From Bacillota bacterium (GTDB lineage Bacteria; Bacillota; Bacilli; Paenibacillales; UBA4045): a stretch of DNA of 64,000 nucleotides. Positions within the stretch are counted from its first letter, which is position 1. The number at the start of each line of letters is the position of its first letter. The notes under the pieces are model-generated. The model saw only the letters and a program-made list of their open reading frames with translations. It was not told the origin of the DNA and did not search any database. The position numbers and the translations under genes are program-made. Below, piece after piece: positions 8,997 to 17,014 of this stretch. The stretch covers positions 62,001 through 126,000 of the forward strand of contig JAEZQY010000067.1 of NCBI GenBank assembly GCA_023441055.1, in the 5' to 3' direction.

Positions 8997-9974
8997 TTAC
9001 TCGCCCTCCTCCAATAAGTCCGCTACGAATACCGGATTCGACCATGCGACATTGCCATCGAAGTCGATACATTCAACCCGAATGTAGGTCATCTCCTTCT
9101 CTATGCTCATGGATGCTTCGGTCATTGGCTCACCTGTCTCGAAGTTCCCAACGAACGGGCCGCGCAGCGGAAACGCCTTGAACATAATCAATTTGCATGG
9201 TGAGCATTCAACCAGCAGCTGGCCATCCTCGACACGCATATCATGAATTTCAGGACCTGTGCTGGAGTAGTATGCGCCCTCCTTCAGACTGACGATGAGG
9301 TCTCGATGTGTTAAAGCCTGAGCCTCAACCTGCACCCAGCCGCCGCCATATTCCGGAATGCTCCAGCCTGGGTGATGTCCATGAGAGTCATCTGCCGCAA
9401 CTGCGAACACACGCTTTCCATTCTGCAGCGCATGATCCCAATAGGCCGTACCATAAGAGCTAACCGGCGACCATTCGGTAGCATGATTATAAATTTCAAT
9501 CGCGAAGAAATGATCATACTTGACCATATCCTCGAAGCGAGTCATATGCCATTCCGGATGATTGAAGATTACGAGATTGCCATGCGCGCGCATCTCATCG
9601 ATAAGCGCCTGGGGGGCATGATCCCCTGCCCATGGAATCGGTTTAGGAAAGGCTTGCATATGTCCAAACCGCTCCCGTTCCGGCTCTATGGTCGGATCAT
9701 CGAGCACACCAAAGTGATAACCGGGGTCCTTCTTAGGGACCGGGTTTAATCCGCCTCTCTCCATACCCGGAATGGTAATGAAGTCAGCAGTGTTGAATTC
9801 TTCTGTTCTAATGAACACATCATGATCCGTTATTGCAATAAAGTCATACCCCTTCTCTTTGAAAGCCTCTACGACCTCAGCAGCGGGGCGCGAGCCATCT
9901 GAAGCAGTTGTATGCAGATGCAAGTTACCTTTATATCGCTTTTTATTGCGGTCTACGTATACCCTATCTCTCAT
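8997..9974 (-). CDS. PHP domain metal-dependent hydrolase (CehA/McbA-like), copy 1
   Basis: Paralogue of the next gene in the operon, 325 residues from ATG 9974. An in-frame ATG at 9992 was rejected because AGGAGA sits between the two and seven bases before 9974. NLHLHTTASDG is the first metal motif, then IAITDHD, VIFNHPEWH and VAADDSHGHHPG, which together supply the histidines and aspartates of the PHP trinuclear site. The C-terminal portion shares YYSSTGPEIHDMRVEDG with its paralogue. The gene follows an EamA transporter with a 50-base gap. The two copies may act on different substrates or form a heteromer; nothing in the sequence decides this. Confidence 0.88.
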   Translation of the reverse strand: MRDRVYVDRNKKRYKGNLHLHTTASDGSRPAAEVVEAFKEKGYDFIAITDHDVFIRTEEFNTADFITIPGMERGGLNPVPKKDPGYHFGVLDDPTIEPERERFGHMQAFPKPIPWAGDHAPQALIDEMRAHGNLVIFNHPEWHMTRFEDMVKYDHFFAIEIYNHATEWSPVSSYGTAYWDHALQNGKRVFAVAADDSHGHHPGWSIPEYGGGWVQVEAQALTHRDLIVSLKEGAYYSSTGPEIHDMRVEDGQLLVECSPCKLIMFKAFPLRGPFVGNFETGEPMTEASMSIEKEMTYIRVECIDFDGNVAWSNPVFVADLLEEGE

Positions 9975-10024
9975 ATTATGATCTCCTCGCATTCCTATTG
10001 TAAATGGTTACAGCCTGTGTTAGA

Positions 10025-10882
10025 TTATCCGAAGCCTTGGATGAGAATAACGCCTGCCACAATTAGAATAGAACCAATTATTCGCCTCGAAGCCTGCTTC
10101 TCCTTGAGGATAAGAATACCGAATATCGTTCCGAAAACAATGCCAATCTCCCGAATGGGCGCAAGCTTGGACACATCACCAAGATCCATCGCATACAGGA
10201 ATAATAAGTAGCTGCCTGGCGCAATTAAAGCACCTAGCAATATGGTCTTCCAATTCGTCATCCATTCCTGCTTAATCTGACCTGAACGGAGTACCCCCCA
10301 GGTTAGTGAGAGCATATAGCCGATATGAGATACTTGTATTAATGCGAGCGGTGATATATGCTGCAATGTGATTTTATCAGTCAACGTATATCCCGTTGTA
10401 CATAAGCCAATCGCCAGTGCCAATAGAACGGCATGTGTCGATGAGGCTCCGCCAGCTGAATCGACCTCGCGCTTCCTGCTACTCTGACTGAATATGCCGA
10501 GCAGCAGGATGCATAACCCTATCCAACCGAGCCATGCCATGCTTTCTCCAATGAACATAACACCGACTACTGGAACTAGCAGCGCTCCGGTTCCGCGCAT
10601 GATCGGATATACCTGTGACAGGTCTCCAACTGTATATGCCTTGGCGAGCAGCCAGATATAACAGCTTTGGAACAAGAGCGAGACAGCGATCATACCGTAT
10701 CCAGCTGCGCTAATATGCGCCGTCATCAACTCATGAAGGAAATACGGCATGTACAGAACAGCTGCAATGGCATGAATTAACCAGAGGAATACAGCTTTAT
10801 TTATACTTCGCTTCGTGAATAAATTCCATGTTGCATTCAATAAACCAGAACATACAACGAGTAAGAACGCAATTTGCAGCAC
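10025..10882 (-). CDS. EamA/DMT superfamily transporter
   Basis: Integral membrane protein of 285 residues with about ten hydrophobic segments arranged as two EamA halves, starting LQIAFLLVVCSGLLNATWNLF. The C-terminal half includes APIREIGIVFGTIFGILILKE, a typical DMT-family segment. The start is GTG at 10882 with GGAGATGG upstream. It lies inside the ABC-transporter/hydrolase operon, 19 bases after the ATPase gene. A drug/metabolite exporter or facilitator in a catabolic operon could export a by-product or move a monosaccharide; that role is inference. Confidence 0.88.
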   Translation of the reverse strand: MLQIAFLLVVCSGLLNATWNLFTKRSINKAVFLWLIHAIAAVLYMPYFLHELMTAHISAAGYGMIAVSLLFQSCYIWLLAKAYTVGDLSQVYPIMRGTGALLVPVVGVMFIGESMAWLGWIGLCILLLGIFSQSSRKREVDSAGGASSTHAVLLALAIGLCTTGYTLTDKITLQHISPLALIQVSHIGYMLSLTWGVLRSGQIKQEWMTNWKTILLGALIAPGSYLLFLYAMDLGDVSKLAPIREIGIVFGTIFGILILKEKQASRRIIGSILIVAGVILIQGFG

Positions 10883-10901
10883 ATTTCCATCTCCATGTTA
10901 G

Positions 10902-12005
10902 CTATCTAGTTAAATTAATGCCCGCTTCCGCGTCAAAAAGATGTAACGATTCTGGATCTATCATCAAGTACACCGTATCATTATAACTGGCATCGAAATC
11001 AACTGGCGCCAGGACTCGAATAAAATTGACATCATTCTCATCATCGCCAATCAGAACCTTAATCAGCTTCTCTCGACCTAATAGCTCTATAAGAACGACT
11101 TTCGCCTTGATCGCGTTATCTTGTGGAAGCTTGGAGATTTGGAAGTGATGCGGTCGAACACCCAGCTTAACCTTAGCTCCATTGAATTCGCTATCTACCT
11201 GCTTGCCAGGTTGCATCTTATACGTAAACGCATCATGCCTTAGAATGATGCCTTCGTTGCTGCGCATGAAGTTACACTCCATAATATTCATTGGAGGATT
11301 TCCCATGAAGTGAGCTACGAACAAATTAGCTGGCTGGTTGAATAATTCTTCCGGCGTTCCGAACTGCTGAATTTTCCCCTTCTCCAGTATCGCAATTTTA
11401 TCCGCTACAGCCATAGCCTCTTCCTGATCATGCGTAACGATAATCGTTGTGATGCCCAGACGCTGCTGAAGCCGGCGAATTTCATCACGTACGTCAACCT
11501 TGAGCCTCGCATCGAGATTGGACATCGGTTCATCCAACAGGAGGAACAAGGGATCCTTCGATAATGCACGCGCCATTGCTACACGCTGCTGCTGCCCGCC
11601 TGAGAGCTGACTTGGCTGCCGATCGAGCAATTGATCAATCTGCAGCATCTTCGCAATTTCAGCAGCCTTCTCATAGCGGAGAGATTTCTTAACACCGCGT
11701 TGCTTCAGGGGGAATGCAATATTATCCTTGACGGACATATGTGGATATAAGGCATAACTTTGGAATACCATGCCAATATCTCTATCCTTGGGCTCGACCT
11801 CATTCACAATCTTGCCATTGAATTCAATCTCACCAGTGGTCGGCCTGAGCAATCCAGCCAAGATCATAAGTGTAGTCGATTTACCACAGCCGGAAGGGCC
11901 GAGTAAGGCTACGAATTCACCACGATCTATTTCCAAATTAACATCATCCAGCGCTACGGAATTTCCGAATTTCTTGGATACACCTTCCAATTTGATCATA
12001 CTCAT
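10902..12005 (-). CDS. Sugar ABC transporter ATP-binding protein (UgpC/MsmK type)
   Basis: Cytoplasmic ATPase of a CUT1 sugar importer, 367 residues. Walker A GPSGCGKST is at 36-44, Q-loop FQSYALYP near 81-88, signature LSGGQQQ at 134-140, Walker B LFLLLDEP at 153-160 and the H-loop VTHDQEEA after that. The C-terminal third is the regulatory TOBE-like domain (KLGVRPHHF, LLGREKLIKV). The 4-base overlap with the upstream permease indicates translational coupling. It is the only importer ATPase in the window, although three other permease pairs are present, so it could energise more than one of them, as MsmX does in Bacillus subtilis. Confidence 0.95.
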   Translation of the reverse strand: MSMIKLEGVSKKFGNSVALDDVNLEIDRGEFVALLGPSGCGKSTTLMILAGLLRPTTGEIEFNGKIVNEVEPKDRDIGMVFQSYALYPHMSVKDNIAFPLKQRGVKKSLRYEKAAEIAKMLQIDQLLDRQPSQLSGGQQQRVAMARALSKDPLFLLLDEPMSNLDARLKVDVRDEIRRLQQRLGITTIIVTHDQEEAMAVADKIAILEKGKIQQFGTPEELFNQPANLFVAHFMGNPPMNIMECNFMRSNEGIILRHDAFTYKMQPGKQVDSEFNGAKVKLGVRPHHFQISKLPQDNAIKAKVVLIELLGREKLIKVLIGDDENDVNFIRVLAPVDFDASYNDTVYLMIDPESLHLFDAEAGINLTR

Positions 12006-12838
12006 ACGCCCTTTGAACCCCCTATGTTTACCTTCATCAGCGTGCTTTGTGTGAATAGATAGAAGATTGCAATCGGTACGGTGTAGAAAACCCCGACAGC
12101 AGTGATCAAGCCATAATTACTTATTTTCGACGTATCATCCAGAATCATCTTGGCCATGTAGCCTGCAAGTGTCAGATTCGTATTATCGAAGATGAACAGC
12201 TTAATTAATAACCATTCCCCATACGCGCCCATGAAGGCGAAGATGGCAATAGCTGATATTCCTGACAGCATGTTCGGCAGGACGACTTGGATCAGACTCT
12301 GAAAGCGCGTGCAGCCGTCCATCATCGCTGAGAATTCCATATCCCAGGATACATCATCGAAAAATCCCTTCAATATATAAACATGCCAAGGTACCATGCC
12401 GGAAGCTGACATAATGACAACTGCTGTCATCGTATTCAGAAGTCCAAGATAACTCATAATGAAGAAGCTCGTAATCAATAGCGTTATGCCTGGAAACGAG
12501 CCCATTATAAATAGGAACTTCAATGAAAAGCTCTTACCTGCGAAGTTCAACCTAGAGAATGCATAGGCTGCTGGTACGGCAATCAATATATCAACAACGG
12601 TAACAAGCAGACAGAACTTCAATGTATTATAGACAATGGGCCATATGATCGAAAACTTGACTCCTTCAATAATCATTTCCCCAGTTAGAAATCTCCAGTT
12701 ATCCCATGAAATCGTGCCCGAATTAACATTATATACGGAGGATATTGTAAGCCACGCTACCATGAAGAGAACAGGGAGTATGAGCAGCATCATGAACGCA
12801 TGAACTCTGATTTGCTTATATCGCTTCCAAATGCTCAT
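12002..12838 (-). CDS. Carbohydrate ABC transporter permease (MalG type)
   Basis: Inner-membrane subunit of a CUT1 importer, 278 residues with six predicted membrane segments. The EAA-type loop is degenerate: FSAMMDGCTRFQSLIQVVLP. Most MalG-like permeases read EAAxxDGA here. The ATG at 12838 is preceded by GAGGAAA. It follows the MalF-type permease by 21 bases and overlaps the ATPase gene by 4 bases. It functions with the lipoprotein encoded at 13869-15260. The weakened EAA motif is the only oddity. Confidence 0.93.
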   Translation of the reverse strand: MSIWKRYKQIRVHAFMMLLILPVLFMVAWLTISSVYNVNSGTISWDNWRFLTGEMIIEGVKFSIIWPIVYNTLKFCLLVTVVDILIAVPAAYAFSRLNFAGKSFSLKFLFIMGSFPGITLLITSFFIMSYLGLLNTMTAVVIMSASGMVPWHVYILKGFFDDVSWDMEFSAMMDGCTRFQSLIQVVLPNMLSGISAIAIFAFMGAYGEWLLIKLFIFDNTNLTLAGYMAKMILDDTSKISNYGLITAVGVFYTVPIAIFYLFTQSTLMKVNIGGSKGV

Positions 12839-12859
12839 TTCAGTTTCCTCATCTCTTAG

Positions 12860-13765
12860 TTAGTCTTCAATTCTTGGAGGACGAATCAGTTTATTGAAAT
12901 CAAACAGCTTGAATAACAGCAGGGTAAGTAAGAGTGATATGATAACAACAAACATGGAAATGGCAGCACCATAACCATACTTCAGCTGCATGAATGCTTG
13001 CCTAAAACCATAGAATGCAAGCGTTGTCGTGTCATATACCGGCCCCCCCTTGGTAGCTAAGTAAATAAAGTTATAGCTCGAGAACAGACCGATTGCTGAC
13101 GTTACAGTGGAGTACATGATCGGCCACTTCAACGCGGGCAGGATAATGTCCACGATAATGGCTCGTTCCTTAGCACCATCAATTCTTGCAGCCTTATAGA
13201 CATCCTCCCCGATGGAATTGATCGATGCCGCCAGCAGGATCATCCCGCCAGATGCTCCAGAGACGACACCGGCAAGAATGACAATGAGAAGACCCAATTC
13301 ATTGAACCACGAAACCGCGTCACTGATTCCGAGCATGATCAGCACTTTATTGGCTATTCCATCGCTGGTAGGATTGAACAGATACTTCCAGAAGACCACA
13401 TATACTAGTGATGGCATGGTGCTGGGGATTAGCCAAATGACACGGTACAAAGCGCCCAGCTTCTTGTTCTTCACCAAATACTGTGTGCTAATCGCCAACA
13501 GCAGACTTAAAGCGATAGTCAGAACCAATGACAACACCACATAAATCAAGGTCACATTAATAATTGGCAACAAATTCGCATCCTGAAGAATTCTCTTGAA
13601 ATTCTCAAACCCAATGAATTCCGGCTTCATCTTCCGATCTAAATTTGTCATGGACATCCATATCGTCGCAAAAGCGGGTATCACGAAGAATAGAAGCGTT
13701 AAAATGCCGAATGGCGCTAAGAAAATATACGGATATATCTTCTTTTTTACTTTGGAGTAATTCAT
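12860..13765 (-). CDS. Carbohydrate ABC transporter permease (MalF type)
   Basis: Inner-membrane subunit of a CUT1 importer, 301 residues with six membrane segments. The N-terminus KKKIYPYIFLAPFGILTLLFF is the usual first helix. The EAA loop reads VYKAARIDGAKERAIIVDII, which contacts the ATPase. GGAAGGGG precedes the ATG. It is separated from the binding-protein gene by about 100 bases holding an RNA hairpin (13797-13828) that may lower its expression relative to the binding protein. Confidence 0.94.
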   Translation of the reverse strand: MNYSKVKKKIYPYIFLAPFGILTLLFFVIPAFATIWMSMTNLDRKMKPEFIGFENFKRILQDANLLPIINVTLIYVVLSLVLTIALSLLLAISTQYLVKNKKLGALYRVIWLIPSTMPSLVYVVFWKYLFNPTSDGIANKVLIMLGISDAVSWFNELGLLIVILAGVVSGASGGMILLAASINSIGEDVYKAARIDGAKERAIIVDIILPALKWPIMYSTVTSAIGLFSSYNFIYLATKGGPVYDTTTLAFYGFRQAFMQLKYGYGAAISMFVVIISLLLTLLLFKLFDFNKLIRPPRIED

Positions 13766-13796
13766 GAGCCCCTTCCTTCCGCAATTGTCATAACGA

Positions 13797-13828
13797 AGCG
13801 GTGATCGATTGACATCGCATTCACCGCT
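13797..13828 (-). promoter_or_regulatory. Intra-operon hairpin between binding protein and permeases
   Basis: AGCGGTGA and TCACCGCT form a perfect 8-bp stem, with an inner CGAT/ATCG pairing. There is no following T-run, so a processing or mRNA-stabilising stem-loop is more likely than a full terminator. Such a stem is common downstream of solute-binding-protein genes, which need higher expression than the permeases. The function is inferred. Confidence 0.5.
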
Positions 13829-13868
13829 CCTTGTGTAAGTTTTAAGGTTCAGAGAACTGCATTATGAC

Positions 13869-15260
13869 TTATTGATAAATAACCTCACTATCTTCTACCG
13901 AAGATTTGTAGTTGTTAATGAACATATCGTAAGCTTCCTTACTGGAGCTTCCCTTAACAAGAATGGTTTCGATACTCGTCTTGTACATATCTCTGTAGTT
14001 CGGGTATCCCAGATGAGGAGGACGCACACCCGTATAATCAAGCATATAGGCCACATCATTATGGAATTTCATCTTTTTGAATCTTTCATCCTCTTGCGCA
14101 TCCTTGGTCACAGGAAGCTTACCGGTTAGAGTAGTATGGTCGATTTGTAGATTTGGCGCCATCGCAAGCTCAATAATGCGCTGAACATACGGCATTTTCT
14201 CATCATCAACTTGTACGCTGACATAGTACAATCTCGGATTAGCTAACGAGCCTGGTTTTCCACCCTTCGTACCGGCAGGAACGAGCGTGAATGTTACATT
14301 ATCATAAAACCACTTCTCAAACTCCTCATCCGACAAGCCGGAAGCACCCCTGAACTTCGAATAGCTTCCCGTTCCACCAATGTAGAACATGGCTTCACCC
14401 TTATAAAAGTAATCGAAGATCACATCTTCATAAGCCGTGTAATCTTTAATGATGGCACCGCTTTCAATCCCCTTCTTCCAGAAGTCAAACGTTGCTTTTA
14501 AACCCTGTTCATTCACGATCGTTTTGTTTTTATCAATGTCATAAGGTTCATGCCCCATGATTTGATTGTTGATCACCTGGATACAGACATTGTCTAGTCC
14601 ATCGCAAGTGAGACCGTACTTGGTAATCTTCTTCTGTACGGCTTCTGCTGCAATCGTCAGCACATCATCCATAATGAAATCGCCCTTTAATACACGATCT
14701 GCCAGGCCATTGATATCTCCTTCGGACCAGCCGAGTGCTTGTAATGCCTTCTTATTTATATATAGTGGCGAAGCATCCATATCTTGAATCGCACCATACA
14801 CATGACCTTGGTAAGTCATAACATCCCATAAGTTTTGAGGCAGTGTGCTGAATACTTCTGAATCCTTCAGCCAGTCAATCGATTGAATGAGTCCGGCATC
14901 CAGCTCCCAGCCAATATCAATACTGGAGTTCATGGAGATATCGCGGCGTTGACCAGCCTGAGCTTGCAGGATCAGCTCGTCATCTCCAACCTTCGGCAGA
15001 ATTTCTGCGACGACTTCAACATTCTTGCCCTGGCTGGCAAGCTCTGCGTTCAACGCATCAATTGCCGCATAATAGTTCGACATTCTCGCTCCGTAATCAT
15101 CCTCACCAATGCTGATGGAGATCGTTTTCTTCTCGCCATCGCTTGCACCGCCTGATTTGTTACTGCTGCTTTCTTTGTTATTGCTGTTGCTTCCACAAGC
15201 TGATAGGACTACTGTCAGTACCAACAAGATAGAGATGAGCACCATTACATGTTTACGCAT
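13869..15260 (-). CDS. Extracellular sugar-binding lipoprotein of ABC transporter
   Basis: Solute-binding protein of 463 residues anchored to the membrane outer face. The signal peptide ends in the lipobox VVLSACGS with the lipidated cysteine at residue 22, followed by a Ser/Asn/Lys-rich linker. The mature part is a CUT1-type cluster B binding protein (ISIGEDDYGARMSNYY, FIGG-type segment YIGGTGSYSKF). GGGGGAAA precedes the ATG. As first gene of the eight-gene operon it sits behind a well-defined promoter with a LacI-type operator and a cre. The ligand is not evident; the downstream GH38-like and PHP enzymes suggest a mannose-containing oligosaccharide or a phosphorylated or decorated sugar. 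Confidence 0.94.
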   Translation of the reverse strand: MRKHVMVLISILLVLTVVLSACGSNSNNKESSSNKSGGASDGEKKTISISIGEDDYGARMSNYYAAIDALNAELASQGKNVEVVAEILPKVGDDELILQAQAGQRRDISMNSSIDIGWELDAGLIQSIDWLKDSEVFSTLPQNLWDVMTYQGHVYGAIQDMDASPLYINKKALQALGWSEGDINGLADRVLKGDFIMDDVLTIAAEAVQKKITKYGLTCDGLDNVCIQVINNQIMGHEPYDIDKNKTIVNEQGLKATFDFWKKGIESGAIIKDYTAYEDVIFDYFYKGEAMFYIGGTGSYSKFRGASGLSDEEFEKWFYDNVTFTLVPAGTKGGKPGSLANPRLYYVSVQVDDEKMPYVQRIIELAMAPNLQIDHTTLTGKLPVTKDAQEDERFKKMKFHNDVAYMLDYTGVRPPHLGYPNYRDMYKTSIETILVKGSSSKEAYDMFINNYKSSVEDSEVIYQ

Positions 15261-15496
15261 TTGAGTTTCCCCCTATAGTTAGGATAAGTTTTCAACGATT
15301 CGTTCTACACTTCTTCACAATAACTTCTCATATCAGTTAGTCTGCCACCCCCCCTACTTAATTAACGACATTCATTCACATCTCTAACTATCAATCTAGT
15401 TATATTGCATTGTTCTTTGTATGGAATTAATTGCTTCTATGGAACTTTATGTGGTTTTAATTGGTTGTAAGTATAAAAAAAAGAGGTTGCTCAGTT
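15261..15496 (-). other. Long 5' leader of the transporter operon
   Basis: About 235 bases between the cre and the binding-protein start with no gene. It is A/T-rich and contains a C-rich stretch at 15350-15356 and a poly-T (minus strand) run near 15474-15482. I see no conserved riboswitch fold. The gap from promoter to ATG is about 290 bases, long for an untranslated leader, so a second promoter or leader regulation is possible. Confidence 0.4.
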
Positions 15497-15510
15497 TGTA
15501 ATCGCTTGCA
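15497..15510 (-). promoter_or_regulatory. CcpA cre site
   Basis: The minus strand reads TGCAAGCGATTACA, which matches the CcpA consensus TGNAARCGNWWWCA at every position. It lies about 40 bases downstream of the predicted transcription start. A cre in that position normally represses by roadblock, so the operon is predicted to be shut off by preferred sugars. Confidence 0.8.
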
Positions 15511-15523
15511 TTTCCACTAGAGA

Positions 15524-15549
15524 AAATAGGGTAAACGATTACCCTATTT
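15524..15549. promoter_or_regulatory. LacI-type operator of the transporter operon
   Basis: A 26-bp inverted repeat in which 12 of 13 base pairs match; only the pair flanking the central CG is broken. The core is TAGGGTAA-ACGA-TTACCCTA. The central CG and the position just downstream of the -10 box are those of a LacI-family repressor. The same AGGGTAA-CG-TTA arrangement recurs at 613-630 beside the lacI gene. Confidence 0.85.
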
Positions 15550-15553
15550 GTAT

Positions 15554-15581
15554 TCTATACCAAATGATATACAGGAATCAA
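15554..15581 (-). promoter_or_regulatory. Promoter of the transporter/PHP/GH38-like operon
   Basis: Minus-strand TTGATT (15576-15581), 16-base spacer, extended -10 TGG-TATAGA (15554-15559). The operator begins five bases downstream, so bound repressor would cover the start site. The spacer end and -10 (ATTTGGTATA) are identical to those of the promoter at 16945-16972. Confidence 0.75.
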
Positions 15582-15660
15582 CAGTTATTTTAAAAAAAAT
15601 CCGTTTTATATGAAAGTTTCTTAATGAAAATCAGCTATATACTTATTGTGGTTAAAATAA

Positions 15661-15694
15661 GAGGTGGAGCAGCGTAATCGCTCTGCTCCACCTC
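15661..15694 (-). terminator. Terminator after the PHP phosphatase gene
   Basis: GAGGTGGAGCAG pairs perfectly with CTGCTCCACCTC across a ten-base loop. On the minus strand it is followed by TTATTTT. It closes the gene ending at 15764. The stem and loop are near-identical to the hairpin at 5873-5908. Confidence 0.8.
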
Positions 15695-15763
15695 CTATTT
15701 ACGTAGACTCACAATAAACCAGGTTCTCAATCCGAAACCACGCCTGGTCATGACGCTAGACTA

Positions 15764-16798
15764 TTATCCTTGGTTCAAATCAAAGCTAAGTCGTTTACGC
15801 TCCTTAAAGTACACAACTTCCTTATAGCCAATCTCCATTAACAGCTCAATCGCCTCATCTAACAGCGTGCCCAAATCATCCGGGAAATGAGAATCAGAAC
15901 TCAATGTCAGCGGTACACCATGCTTATGCAGCACCTTCAGGAAGCTTGGACTCGGGCATGCCTCCTTCACCGGGTAGCGATAGGCCAGTCCTGTGTTCAC
16001 TTCAGTCGCCACATCCGCCTGCTTCAGCGTCTTGGCGACCTCCTCATACATCGGCAGCAGGAGAGACTCATCCGGCCGATAGTTGAACACCTTCAGATTA
16101 TCCAGATGTGCAATGATATCGAATAATCCGCTATTCGCCGCATCCTTCACATAGTCGAAGCCCTTCTGATACAGCTCGACCAAGTCCTGCTCCTGAAACC
16201 GTTCCTGCACCTCCGGATTATCGAAGCCCCAGCCTTCAACGAAGTGATTGGACCCAATCACATAGTCAAAATCATACCGGTTCAGCAACTCCCCGAGCTC
16301 ATCCATACCGCCTGGGAAGTAATCCGCCTCCGCGCCTAGCGACACTGGATACCCAGCACCCTGCGCTTCTCGCACCACCTTCACGAACGGCTCAATAGAG
16401 CCGATTGCCACACGGTCCAGCCAATAGCGCTGCAGACGCCCAAGCTTCGTATCATCCAATCGAATATGACGCTCATAATAAGGCCGGAATTCATCGAAGC
16501 GATACAGATGATCGACGATACCGAAGTGCTGAACCCCTCTCTGACGTCCCCGTTCAAAATAAAGCTTCAGCCACTCTAGGTCAAAGAAGCCTCTATGGAT
16601 TCTTCGTTGCAGTCGGTCACTGAGCTGCGCGGCCCATGCCATCGTATGCCGCTCTGCCGTCCATTCAGACTTACCGCCATGCTCCATACGATAAGCATCC
16701 ATATTCACGATGGCGCGAGCTGTTCGCTCCAGCCAGTTCGTCGAATACGGCCCCTCTTCGAGGTGAAAGTGAAAATCTACCTTAGGTCTAGCTTGCAT
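15764..16798 (-). CDS. PHP family phosphatase, histidinol-phosphatase-like
   Basis: Cytoplasmic metal-dependent phosphatase of the HisJ/HisK PHP type, 344 residues. KVDFHFHLEEG (residues 6-16) is the first metal motif. FGIVDHLYRF, LGAEADYFPG, VIGSNHFVEGWG, DIIAHLDN and LSSDSHFPDDLG supply the remaining ligands. The ATG at 16798 is chosen over an in-frame ATG at 16918 because GGAGGG lies eight bases before it and homologues start just before VDFHFH. It stands alone with its own promoter (16945-16972) and terminator. Histidine operon genes are absent nearby, so a sugar-phosphate substrate is at least as likely as histidinol phosphate. Confidence 0.86.
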   Translation of the reverse strand: MQARPKVDFHFHLEEGPYSTNWLERTARAIVNMDAYRMEHGGKSEWTAERHTMAWAAQLSDRLQRRIHRGFFDLEWLKLYFERGRQRGVQHFGIVDHLYRFDEFRPYYERHIRLDDTKLGRLQRYWLDRVAIGSIEPFVKVVREAQGAGYPVSLGAEADYFPGGMDELGELLNRYDFDYVIGSNHFVEGWGFDNPEVQERFQEQDLVELYQKGFDYVKDAANSGLFDIIAHLDNLKVFNYRPDESLLLPMYEEVAKTLKQADVATEVNTGLAYRYPVKEACPSPSFLKVLHKHGVPLTLSSDSHFPDDLGTLLDEAIELLMEIGYKEVVYFKERKRLSFDLNQG

Positions 16799-16914
16799 CC
16801 AGAATCCCTCCATCCACTTGTGCATTCCATTTGTTTTGCAATGGTTTTTCTTTGTCAAACATGAGATAACGAATAATAATTGTGGTTTGCCTTGGTTCTT
16901 CGGGCAAAAAAATG

Positions 16915-16931
16915 ACATTCATTCCGAATGT
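16915..16931. promoter_or_regulatory. Inverted repeat downstream of the PHP phosphatase promoter
   Basis: ACATTC and GAATGT are perfect 6-bp arms around ATTCC. The repeat starts about 14 bases after the -10 box of the promoter at 16945-16972, a position suited to a repressor. No cognate regulator can be named. Confidence 0.35.
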
Positions 16932-16944
16932 GATCCACGCCAAG

Positions 16945-16972
16945 TGTATACCAAATCACGAATAAAAATCAA
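16945..16972 (-). promoter_or_regulatory. Promoter of the PHP phosphatase gene
   Basis: Minus-strand TTGATT (16967-16972), 16-base spacer, extended -10 TGG-TATACA (16945-16950). It shares the -35 box and the ATTTGGTATA end with the transporter-operon promoter 1.4 kb away. The leader to the ATG is about 140 bases. Confidence 0.6.
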
Positions 16973-17014
16973 TATCCACTACATAATTGAGCCTGGGATC
17001 ATACCCTGGCCCAA

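Noticed and set aside
15661..15694. Riboswitch-like structure upstream of the transporter operon
   Set aside because: It lies upstream of the promoter on the minus strand and fits a terminator of the preceding PHP gene.
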